In this document: positions 42,411-48,554 of the stretch, piece after piece
Position numbering within the stretch: position 1 is the stretch's first letter
Layout: each line of letters starts with the position of its first letter
NCBI GenBank assembly: GCA_013289145.1
Contig: JABDAM010000009.1
Span: 1 to 48,554 of the forward strand
Source: Alphaproteobacteria bacterium
Lineage (GTDB): Bacteria > Pseudomonadota > Alphaproteobacteria > UBA11073
Reading direction: 5' to 3'
DNA length: 48,554 nt
The notes under the pieces: model-generated
Database searches by the model: none
What the model was told of the DNA's origin: nothing
The model's input: the letters and a program-made list of their open reading frames with translations, nothing else
Program-made: the position numbers and the translations under genes

Positions 42411-42480
42411 TTATTTCTGCCCCCAAATAGGTCGGATGTCAACGGATGCCCCCGAACCTCCTCGAACGTAAAACCCAACA

Positions 42481-42506
42481 AAAAAGCCGCATTTCTGCGG
42501 CTTTTT
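42481..42506 (-). terminator. Rho-independent terminator after tRNA-Asp
   Basis: AAAAAGCCGC, six-base loop, GCGGCTTTTT. It follows the tRNA 3' end by about 30 bases on the minus strand and would stop readthrough into int. If insertion was at the tRNA 3' end, this terminator came in with the element. Confidence 0.8.
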
Positions 42507-42537
42507 GGACTTCTTCGGACGCCATCGAATTGATAAA

Positions 42538-42614
42538 TGGCGCGAGTGACGGGACTCGAACCCGCGACCTCCTGCGTGACAGGCAGGCGCTCTAACCAGC
42601 TGAGCTACACCCGC
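42538..42614 (-). tRNA. tRNA-Asp (GTC), CCA encoded
   Basis: On the minus strand the acceptor GCGGGTG pairs with CACTCGC, the D-arm is GCTCAGCTGGTTAGAGC, the anticodon loop CTGTCAC has anticodon GTC between CCTGC and GCAGG stems, and the T-arm is CGGGTTCGAGTCCCG. Discriminator G and an encoded CCA (42538-42540) follow. All arms are complete, so the gene was preserved when the element integrated at its 3' end. Confidence 0.97.
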
Positions 42615-42626
42615 TAACCGGGGGTG

Positions 42627-42656
42627 GTTATAGGCATCCCCTCTCTTCATTGTCAA
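42627..42656 (-). promoter_or_regulatory. Promoter of tRNA-Asp
   Basis: Minus strand: TTGACA (42651-42656), 18 bases, TATAAC (42627-42632), ending about 12 bases before the mature 5' end of the tRNA. Both hexamers are near consensus. Confidence 0.7.
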
Positions 42657-42711
42657 ACATTATGTCGCATCAGGCGATGACAAAAAACGAATAATGGACT
42701 AAAAAGGCGAA

Positions 42712-43080
42712 ATGCTTCCCGCGCAACTCGCCCAGTACCTGCCGATTTTGCTGTTCTTCGCCGTCGCGGCGGCGCTGACGGTGGGATTTTTGGTCGCCAA
42801 TTACATCCTCGCCCCCGCCAAGCCGGACGCGAACAAAAACGCCGCCTATGAATGCGGCTTTGAAGCCTTTGCCGACGCGCGCATTAAATTCGACGTGCGG
42901 TTTTATCTGGTCTCCATTTTGTTCATCATCTTTGATTTGGAAATCGCGTTCCTATTCCCTTGGGCGATTACGCTGGGGAAAATCGGTGTGTTCGGTTTCG
43001 TATCTATGCTGATTTTCCTCGCGATCCTGACCATCGGTTTCCTCTACGAATGGAAAAAAGGCGCGCTGGATTGGGAATAA
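42712..43080 (+). CDS. nuoA: NADH-quinone oxidoreductase subunit A
   Basis: Membrane subunit of complex I. The 122-residue protein has three membrane helices and the family signature [39 protein letters not shown] at about 46-85, including the Cys-containing loop. The C-terminus, [13 protein letters not shown], is typical of alphaproteobacteria. It is the first gene of the nuo group, divergent from tRNA-Asp. Confidence 0.95.
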   Translation: MLPAQLAQYLPILLFFAVAAALTVGFLVANYILAPAKPDANKNAAYECGFEAFADARIKFDVRFYLVSILFIIFDLEIAFLFPWAITLGKIGVFGFVSMLIFLAILTIGFLYEWKKGALDWE

Positions 43081-43101
43081 CCCAATCTATGAAAAAATTC
43101 C

Positions 43102-43130
43102 TTGACAGTCCCGCCAATTAGGTATATATT
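43102..43130 (+). promoter_or_regulatory. Near-consensus sigma-70 promoter between nuoA and nuoB
   Basis: TTGACA (43102-43107), exactly 17 bases, TATATT (43125-43130). It begins 22 bases after the nuoA stop and 290 bases before the nuoB start, so it would make a separate transcript with a long leader. Confidence 0.7.
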
Positions 43131-43131
43131 C

Positions 43132-43317
43132 ATATTGTGGTTCGGCTGCGCGGCCAGGCGGGGACAATATTTCATTAGCCCTTTGAGACACGCGCGCGGC
43201 GACTGACCGCTTCGGATGGGACGCAGGCCTGCATCCCATCCGCTCGACCCCAAAGCCCCGGAGGCTGCAACTGCTATCGATGGATATAGCATTGCAGATA
43301 TGCGCGTCAGGCGCGCA
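43132..43317 (+). ncRNA. Hairpin-rich leader or small RNA upstream of nuoB
   Basis: Beginning about where the promoter at 43102 would start transcription, five hairpins follow in a row: ATATTGT/ACAATAT (43132-43170), GGATGGGA/TCCCATCC with an inner GCAGGCCTGC (43214-43241), AGCC/GGCT (43254-43266), TGCAACTGCTAT with its imperfect partner (43266-43296), and TGCGCG/CGCGCA (43301-43317). I do not recognise 6S, SRP, tmRNA or RNase P landmarks. No coding frame is convincing in this 339-base gap. It may be a cis-acting leader or an independent RNA. Confidence 0.4.
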
Positions 43318-43419
43318 GGGCCTTCCCACCCCCACTTGCCCTTGATTGCGGCGATGGGGAAATTCGTTGTGCCTGAAATCCATATTGCCGCGCGCGCCGC
43401 TTCAGCCTACATTCGGCGC

Positions 43420-44001
43420 ATGAGTAATATCATCCACTCCTCGGGCTGGACCGGCAGCCATGCCCTCACGGTTACCGACGGCCATCAGGCTTTCGCCAAG
43501 GCGGCGGGTGAGGAACTGAACGACAAAGGTTTCCTGGTCGCAAGTTTTGATAAACTCGTCGCCTGGGCGCGCACGGGCAGCCTATGGCCGATGACGTTCG
43601 GCCTCGCATGCTGTGCGGTTGAGATGATCCACGCCTATATGGCGCGCTATGACCTCGACCGTTTCGGCATCATCCCGCGCCCGACGCCGCGCCAGTCCGA
43701 TGTGATGATCGTGGCGGGCACGCTGACCAATAAAATGGCGCCCGCCCTGCGCCGCGTTTACGACCAGATGCCCGAACCGCGCTGGGTGATTTCGATGGGT
43801 TCCTGCGCCAACGGCGGCGGTTATTACCATTATTCCTATTCCGTCGTGCGCGGCTGCGACCGCATCGTGCCGGTGGATGTTTACGTGCCCGGTTGCCCGC
43901 CGACGGCCGAGGCGCTGGTTTACGGCATCATGCTGCTGCAGAAAAAAATCCAGCGCGAAGCAAGCGGTGAGCGCCGCGTGATTGTGCGGGAAACGGCATA
44001 A
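43420..44001 (+). CDS. nuoB: NADH-quinone oxidoreductase subunit B
   Basis: Carries the last iron-sulfur cluster (N2) of complex I, next to the quinone site. From ATG 43420 the protein has 193 residues, matching the family. The cluster ligands are Cys64 and Cys65 ([10 protein letters not shown]), Cys129 ([11 protein letters not shown]) and Cys159 ([12 protein letters not shown]). Frames extending further upstream would run through the structured leader and are unlikely. No clear SD precedes the ATG. An unknown gene starts at its stop codon. Confidence 0.94.
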   Translation: MSNIIHSSGWTGSHALTVTDGHQAFAKAAGEELNDKGFLVASFDKLVAWARTGSLWPMTFGLACCAVEMIHAYMARYDLDRFGIIPRPTPRQSDVMIVAGTLTNKMAPALRRVYDQMPEPRWVISMGSCANGGGYYHYSYSVVRGCDRIVPVDVYVPGCPPTAEALVYGIMLLQKKIQREASGERRVIVRETA

Positions 44002-44432
44002 TGTCACGAACCAAACATCGCAAATTAAAAACTTTAGACTGTCACCTTCATTCCGCGCCTGATCAGCTAGCGCTTTGCAATGTTAATATTGGGCTTTTGA
44101 AACGAATTGTATTTACCGCGCTCGCCGGTTGCTGGCCCGATGATGAAACAGAACAGCAATCCATGATGAATGACTTTTACGATATCGTTGCAAACCCGGC
44201 TGCTTTACTGCCCTCGGCCCTGCCGAAAGATGAGATCGAATTTATCAGTCAAAAGGAATGCGAAATCATTATGAAAGATGGCACGGTCATCATGCCGGAA
44301 GACGGCATGTGCGCATTCACGCTTATTGCTTTGACTTTTTATGAAGATTCGGCCGCGCGCCTGGCCAAGAAAATGCATGGCTGGCAAAAGCGCAGGGAAC
44401 GCCTGTCTTTCGCGCTGGCCATCGGATTATGA
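44001..44432 (+). CDS. Hypothetical protein inserted between nuoB and nuoC
   Basis: A 143-residue soluble protein whose ATG overlaps the last base of the nuoB stop (TAATG), so it is translated with nuoB. No family is recognised. The sequence has a basic start, a middle acidic part with QKECEIIMKDGTVIMPEDGM, and a basic end. In complex I operons nuoB is normally followed by nuoC. Codon use is similar to neighbours. Its role is unknown; a helper in complex I assembly is possible only by position. Confidence 0.55.
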   Translation: MSRTKHRKLKTLDCHLHSAPDQLALCNVNIGLLKRIVFTALAGCWPDDETEQQSMMNDFYDIVANPAALLPSALPKDEIEFISQKECEIIMKDGTVIMPEDGMCAFTLIALTFYEDSAARLAKKMHGWQKRRERLSFALAIGL

Positions 44433-44500
44433 TTTTAAAGGCTTCCGGCGGGATAACGGCGGTTATTGCCATGACATAAATATTCGCAGATAATGCACCC

Positions 44501-45139
44501 ATGATCGAACCTCTCAAACTCCTCGCCGAAGGCCTGTCGCTTGCGCATCCGGAAATGGTGCTGGGGTTTGATTTGACACGCGGGCTTGCCCCGGCGAATG
44601 CCGGGGATGAATTATCCATCCATGCCGCGCGGGACCACCTGCTGCCCGTGCTGGAATGGTTGTACAAAAATCCGGATTACCAATTCACGCAATTGCTTTC
44701 CATCTGCGGCGCCGATTACCCCAGCGCGGCGGAGCGGTTTCAGGTGGTTTATCACCTGCTGTCCATGAAAAAGAATTTGCGCGTGCGCGTTTACGTCACA
44801 ACCGACGAGGCCACCGCCGTACCCAGCGCCTGCGGCCTGTTCCCCTGTGCCGGATGGTACGAACGCGAAACCTATGATCTCTACGGCGTCGTTTTCGCAG
44901 GCCACACCGACCTGCGCCGCATCCTCACCGATTACGGTTTCGAAGGCCATCCACTGCGCAAGGATTTCCCATTAACCGGCCACGTCGAGCTGCGCTACGA
45001 CCCCGCCCAAATGCGCGTGGTCTACGAACCCGTCAAACTGACCCAGGACTACCGCCGTTTTGATTTCCTCTCCCCTTGGGAAGGCATGACCGCCGTGCAA
45101 TTGCCGGGCGATGAAAAGGCGACGAAGCCTGCGGCGTAA
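44501..45139 (+). CDS. nuoC: NADH-quinone oxidoreductase subunit C
   Basis: Peripheral-arm subunit of complex I. The 212-residue protein has [27 protein letters not shown] (about 62-88), then the signature [40 protein letters not shown] (about 122-160) and [12 protein letters not shown] near the end. It is not fused to NuoD. No nuoD follows in the window. The 68-base gap before it lacks a clear SD. Confidence 0.94.
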   Translation: MIEPLKLLAEGLSLAHPEMVLGFDLTRGLAPANAGDELSIHAARDHLLPVLEWLYKNPDYQFTQLLSICGADYPSAAERFQVVYHLLSMKKNLRVRVYVTTDEATAVPSACGLFPCAGWYERETYDLYGVVFAGHTDLRRILTDYGFEGHPLRKDFPLTGHVELRYDPAQMRVVYEPVKLTQDYRRFDFLSPWEGMTAVQLPGDEKATKPAA

Positions 45140-45142
45140 TGC

Positions 45143-45427
45143 ATGTATGATTTTGAATGGGATTCCGTAAAAGATTTTATCAATCAGCAAAAACACGGCG
45201 TGCCTTTCAGGCTCGCGCAGTATACCTTTCTGGATCCTGATAAAATTATTGAATACGATGCCGATCACAGTTCAGGTGAGTAGCGCTATTTCTGTTATGG
45301 CGCGGTGGAAGGTGAAATTTTAACCGTGCGTTTTACGTTGCGCCATGATAAGATAAGGATATTCGGCGCCGGATTTTGGCGGAAAGGAAAGGCGATTTAT
45401 GCGCGGGAAAATCAAAAAAACCGTTAA
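45143..45427 (+). pseudogene. BrnT-like toxin gene with in-frame amber stop
   Basis: Reading from ATG 45143 gives MYDFEWDSVKDFINQQKHGV and FRLAQYTFLDPDKIIEYDADHSSGE, close to the BrnT family (ribonuclease toxin). Codon 47 is TAG (45281-45283). The same frame goes on with RYFCYGAVEGEILTVRFTLRHDKIRIFGAGFWRKGKAIYARENQ to TAA at 45425, giving the usual BrnT length of about 94. The toxin is therefore probably inactive unless the stop is suppressed. The BrnA-like gene overlaps its 3' end, the normal order. Confidence 0.7.
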
Positions 45428-45650
45428 GTACACGGACGGCCCCAAAATGGCGCGCGGTGCGCGTTTGCCGAAAGACTTTTTGCCCGTCGCCAAAATTCGC
45501 CTGAAACAGCCGGACGTCATGGTATCCGTGCCGATTGCGCGTGAGCATTACCGTCTATTGGAACGCCAGGCCAAATCATTGAAAGTACCGCCGGAAAATA
45601 TCCTGGGTTCTGTATTCGACGTTTATGTGCGCGGCTTGCAGGAATCATGA
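45399..45650 (+). CDS. BrnA-like antitoxin
   Basis: An 83-residue basic protein overlapping the end of the broken brnT frame. The middle, MVSVPIAREHYRLLERQAKSLKVPPENILGSVFDVYV (about 40-77), suits a ribbon-helix-helix or similar DNA-binding fold. GGAAAGG lies before the ATG. Position after a BrnT-type gene is the main argument; sequence similarity to typical BrnA is weak by eye. If the toxin is dead, the antitoxin may survive as a free regulator. Confidence 0.5.
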   Translation: MRGKIKKTVKYTDGPKMARGARLPKDFLPVAKIRLKQPDVMVSVPIAREHYRLLERQAKSLKVPPENILGSVFDVYVRGLQES

Positions 45651-45697
45651 AAAGCGCTTGCTTGTCCGGCGAAAAAAACTCTCAGCCCACGGCATAA

Positions 45698-46294
45698 ATG
45701 CCCCACAAAGAAATCCTCGGCGCGATCGCAGTCGTTCTGTTTGTCATCAGTTATATTTCCTATTTCCGCGGCATCTTTTTGTCCCAGGTGCGGCCGCATT
45801 TTTTCACCTGGCTGATCTGGGTGATTTCCGTCACCATTATCCTAGCCGCGCAGATTACCGAAGGCGCGGGGCCGGGCGCATGGACCACGGCGCTATCAGC
45901 GGTTTTTTGCGGGATGGTCGCGGTTTACGCCTGGCGGCACGGCGAGAAAAATTTCACGCGCGGCGATTGGATTAGCCTGGCGATTGCGCTGGCGGCCGTG
46001 CCGGTCTGGTACGCGACGCGCCAGGCCGCCTATGCCGCCGTAATTTCAACCGGCATTGACGCCATCGCCTATTATCCCACCTTCCGCAAAAGCTACCGCA
46101 AACCCGGCGAAGAAAACCTGTTATGTTACGGCGTGGACAGCATACGGCACGGCGTTTCGTTTCTGGCGCTGAACAGCGTTACACTTGCCACGGCCTGTTA
46201 CCCGATCGTGATCGGCATGACCAATTTGGTTTTTGTCGCCTTCGCCCTCTGGCGCAGGCGGGCGGTTCGCGCGAAAATGGCGGCTGAATCATGA
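45698..46294 (+). CDS. Hypothetical multi-pass membrane protein
   Basis: A 198-residue protein with about six or seven hydrophobic segments covering almost the whole length, with short charged loops (WRHGEKNFTRGD, RKSYRKPGEEN). The layout resembles small seven-helix transporter-like proteins, but I recognise no named family. It overlaps the terC-like gene by four bases (ATGA), so the two are co-translated. Confidence 0.6.
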   Translation: MPHKEILGAIAVVLFVISYISYFRGIFLSQVRPHFFTWLIWVISVTIILAAQITEGAGPGAWTTALSAVFCGMVAVYAWRHGEKNFTRGDWISLAIALAAVPVWYATRQAAYAAVISTGIDAIAYYPTFRKSYRKPGEENLLCYGVDSIRHGVSFLALNSVTLATACYPIVIGMTNLVFVAFALWRRRAVRAKMAAES

Positions 46295-47016
46295 TGATGG
46301 AATTTTCCCTGAACGCCCTGGCGGCGCTTGTCACCCTGACGGTGCTGGAAATCGTATTGGGGTTTGACAATCTCGTCATCATCGCGATTTTGACGGAGCG
46401 GCTGGAGCCCCGGCGGCGTCCGGCGGCGCGGCGGCTGGGCTTGGCGCTGGCGCTGATCACACGCGTGATGCTGCTTTCGATTGCCTTTTTCACCGCGCAA
46501 CTATCCGCGCCGTTTTATTATCTGGGTGACTTCGGCATTTCCTGGCGTGATATTTTGCTGCTGGCGGGCGGCGTGTTTTTGGTCGCCAAAGGCGGCGGCG
46601 AAATCCGCGAAAAGATCAAAGGCGCGGCGGAATATAAATCCCATCACAAGCATTTCGACACCCTGTTTGCCGTCGCGTTGCAAATCGCGGTGATGGATAT
46701 CGTTTTTTCATTCGATACTGTGATGACGGCAATCGGCCTGGCGAATAATTTATGGGTGATGATCGGCGCGATTGTGATCGCCATGGCGGCGATGGTGCTG
46801 GCGGTGAATGTGATCTCCGATTTTATCGCGCGCCATCCGCGCATTAAAATGCTGGCGTTGTGTTATGTCGTGCTGATCGGCGCGGCGCTTATCGGCAAAG
46901 CCGTGCATCTGTTAATCCCCGATGAATACCTTTATTCTGCCATCGCCTTTTCCTGTTTCGTCGAGGCCATTCAAATGGCGACAACGCGCCGCAAACACAA
47001 CCTAACGGCCGAATAG
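46291..47016 (+). CDS. TerC family integral membrane protein
   Basis: TerC/Alx-type proteins are inner-membrane proteins linked to manganese export or to metal loading of secreted enzymes. The 241-residue protein has the two family signatures: LEIVLGFDNLVIIAIL (about 19-34) and AVMDIVFSFDTVMTAIGL (about 134-151), each with its acidic residue in the membrane. About seven membrane helices are visible. The substrate cannot be told. It converges on the phosphate transporter gene with a 15-base overlap. Confidence 0.88.
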   Translation: MMMEFSLNALAALVTLTVLEIVLGFDNLVIIAILTERLEPRRRPAARRLGLALALITRVMLLSIAFFTAQLSAPFYYLGDFGISWRDILLLAGGVFLVAKGGGEIREKIKGAAEYKSHHKHFDTLFAVALQIAVMDIVFSFDTVMTAIGLANNLWVMIGAIVIAMAAMVLAVNVISDFIARHPRIKMLALCYVVLIGAALIGKAVHLLIPDEYLYSAIAFSCFVEAIQMATTRRKHNLTAE

Positions 47017-48030
47017 GCCCTCGCCCGCCACCATCACGCCCGCGCCCATGATGAATGAAACGGGCAGCGTCACGCACCAGGTGATGAAAATCCGTTTGAA
47101 CACTTCGTGATTAAAGCCTGTTTTTTGCGATTGCCCGACGCCGGTAATTGCGCCCGTTGTCGAAAGTGTCGTCGATACCGGCAATTTCAACGCGGTTGCC
47201 AAGGCAATCGACAGCGCCGCGCCCGTCTCCGCCGCGAAACCATCCATGGGGCGTAGTTTAGCCAGACGAAATCCCATCGTTCTCGTAATGCGCCACCCAC
47301 CCGTCCAGGTGCCCAGGGCAATCGTAATATTCGCCAGAAACAAAACCCATAATGGAATATGAAAATCCGCCGCATTCATATAACCGCCCGCAACCAGCGC
47401 GGTGGCGATCACGCCGGCGGTTTTTTGCGCGTCATTCGTGCCGTGATTAAAGGACAACGCCGCAGATGACGCCAATTGCGCGTAATTGAAAAACTTGCTC
47501 CAGCCGTTTTCGGGTTTCACATGACGGCGCAAGGCCAGCGCCGCGCGGTGTACGCCGAAGGCCAGCACAAAACCAATCACCGGCGCGATGAAAATAAAGG
47601 CCAGAACGCGAATCCAGCCCGCCGCGATAAAGACATGCTCAGGATCCAAATCACCGCCCAGTGCCGCATGCGCATAAACCGCACCCGCCAGCGCGCCGAT
47701 TAACGTATGCGACGATGATGCGGGAATCCCGCGCCACCAGGTAATCAAATTCCACGCAATCCCCGCCAGCAATCCCGCCAACAGCGAGGGTAGCGCGATC
47801 ACATCCAAATGCATCAATCCCGCGCCGATGGTTTTCGCAACGCCCGTGGAAAAGGTAAAAAACGCGATAAAATTAAACAGCGCCGCCCACAGCACCGCGC
47901 GGCGGAAAGACAGCACGCGCGTCGCCACAATCGTCGCGATGGAATTCGAGGCATCGTGAAACCCATTAATAAAATCAAACACCAGCGCCGCGGCGCAGAC
48001 GATGAGGGTAAGGATTAATGGATCAGCCAT
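47002..48030 (-). CDS. pit: PiT family inorganic phosphate transporter
   Basis: Low-affinity phosphate carrier of the inner membrane. The start is ATG 48030 (MADPLILTL). The 342-residue protein has the N-terminal PiT signature FDFINGFHDASNSIATIVATRVL (about 18-40), WWRGIPASSSHTLIGALAG, and in the second half the repeated signature SFNHGTNDAQKTAGVIA and LKLPVSTTLSTTGAITGVG. About ten membrane segments are seen. No PhoU-like partner gene is adjacent in the window. Confidence 0.92.
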   Translation of the reverse strand: MADPLILTLIVCAAALVFDFINGFHDASNSIATIVATRVLSFRRAVLWAALFNFIAFFTFSTGVAKTIGAGLMHLDVIALPSLLAGLLAGIAWNLITWWRGIPASSSHTLIGALAGAVYAHAALGGDLDPEHVFIAAGWIRVLAFIFIAPVIGFVLAFGVHRAALALRRHVKPENGWSKFFNYAQLASSAALSFNHGTNDAQKTAGVIATALVAGGYMNAADFHIPLWVLFLANITIALGTWTGGWRITRTMGFRLAKLRPMDGFAAETGAALSIALATALKLPVSTTLSTTGAITGVGQSQKTGFNHEVFKRIFITWCVTLPVSFIMGAGVMVAGEGLFGR

Positions 48031-48110
48031 AAGAAGGTTTAATCCCCCCAGACATTTGATGAAAGTATTATTTTCCGTGCTCGCCGCCCTATGCCGTGAT
48101 AAATTGCGGC

Positions 48111-48554
48111 ATGGCCGCAAGACCTAATCCCTATTGGACGGAACACCAAGGCGTCGTTCGCTCAATCGAAGGCGCCCTGTCCGGCCGTGCGCCCGCGGGG
48201 AAATGCGGCCACTGCCCGGGCACAAAGGCGTGCTGCGTGATCAAAGGCGTCTTCCGCGTGGCGCGCGATGAAAAGGGAAAGATCGTGCAAAAAAGTCCGC
48301 TGGTTGTTTTGCGCCGCGCTTATGGCCTGGCTGAGCGGATTCACCGCGAAACCTCTCTCAGTCAATTTGCCGTGGACCGGAAATTGCTGTCTTTGATGAA
48401 AGAATTTCTGGATATCGCCGGGGTCGCATGGCCGCAGTCTTTTACGCAGAATTTGGAAATTTTACAGACCTCCGCCGATCGCAATGAATATCAGCCGGAA
48501 ACCAGCCATGCTGCCGTTTGCATTAGAAACGAAGTCCATAGCGCGGCATACAAT
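48111..48554 (+). CDS. Unrecognised protein, 3' end beyond the window
   Basis: An open frame from ATG 48111 to the end of the window, 148 codons so far, divergent from the phosphate transporter. A cysteine cluster CGHCPGTKACC stands at about 33-43 and could bind a metal. The rest is a basic, helical region. No family is recognised and the end is missing. Coding-like codon use and a start close to the divergent promoter region support it, but the function is open. Confidence 0.5.
   Translation, partial: MAARPNPYWTEHQGVVRSIEGALSGRAPAGKCGHCPGTKACCVIKGVFRVARDEKGKIVQKSPLVVLRRAYGLAERIHRETSLSQFAVDRKLLSLMKEFLDIAGVAWPQSFTQNLEILQTSADRNEYQPETSHAAVCIRNEVHSAAYN

Noticed and set aside
25455-42506. Prophage
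   Set aside because: Integrase, AlpA and an ORF6N gene recall phages, but there are no capsid, terminase, tail or lysis genes.
43216-43419. N-terminal extension of NuoB into the upstream region
   Set aside because: It would add 68 residues with no counterpart in the family and would run through the hairpin-rich leader. ATG 43420 gives the normal length.
1-48554. CRISPR array, insertion sequence with transposase, or rRNA genes
   Set aside because: Looked for on both strands; no regularly spaced repeats, no DDE or other transposase motifs and no rRNA sequence were found.

Overview
The window looks like the chromosome of an alphaproteobacterium of moderately high GC. Evidence: the F0 genes stand alone in the order atpI-atpB-atpE-atpF'-atpF with a duplicated b subunit, an envC-ctpA-divergent polysaccharide deacetylase-rppH neighbourhood, ftsK close to lolA, and an rsfS-nadD pair. 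A Micavibrio-like or related poorly cultured lineage is a guess; nothing here fixes the genus.

Left arm (1-25.2 kb), chromosomal. The 3' part of ftsK is followed by a DUF2157/GDYXXLXY membrane pair, a 0.8 kb degenerate stretch holding two eroded pieces of the ftsK 3' end, and lolA. A minus-strand polyamine block follows: an AdoMet decarboxylase-aminopropyltransferase fusion, a second aminopropyltransferase, a frameshifted flavin amine oxidase, and a separate speD further along. Then come recR, rppH, cell-wall genes (yibQ-like, ctpA, envC), gpmA, rsfS, nadD and the F0 ATP synthase operon, with an ORF6N-domain gene overlapping atpI.

Middle (about 25.5-42.5 kb), an integrative and mobilizable element inserted at the 3' end of tRNA-Asp. 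Its right end is a P4-type tyrosine integrase beside the tRNA. TTGTACCC motifs lie near both ends and fit integrase arm sites. Its mobilization module copies the IncP/RP4 plan: traI-traJ on one strand, traK on the other, and between them an oriT with RP4-like sequence and nic site. No coupling protein or type IV secretion genes are present, so transfer would need a helper. The cargo is clearly more AT-rich. It holds a complete type I Zorya anti-phage operon (zorA, zorB, zorC, zorD), a divergently transcribed DUF4236/LprI-like membrane protein of unknown role, an AlpA-type regulator and an AbiE toxin-antitoxin pair whose promoter carries a perfect 17-bp inverted repeat. The element is therefore a mobile defence island.

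Right arm (42.5-48.5 kb), chromosomal. It has tRNA-Asp, then nuoA, nuoB, an unknown ORF and nuoC, with a near-consensus promoter and a hairpin-rich leader between nuoA and nuoB. The nuo series stops after nuoC and gives way to a broken BrnT-like toxin with a BrnA-like partner, two membrane proteins (one TerC family), a PiT phosphate transporter, and the start of an unrecognised gene that runs off the window.

The main discovery candidate is the Zorya-bearing IncP-type mobilizable island, and in particular the unassigned DUF4236/LprI gene sharing its divergent promoter region. No search or structure prediction was run; family names rest on motifs read by eye.
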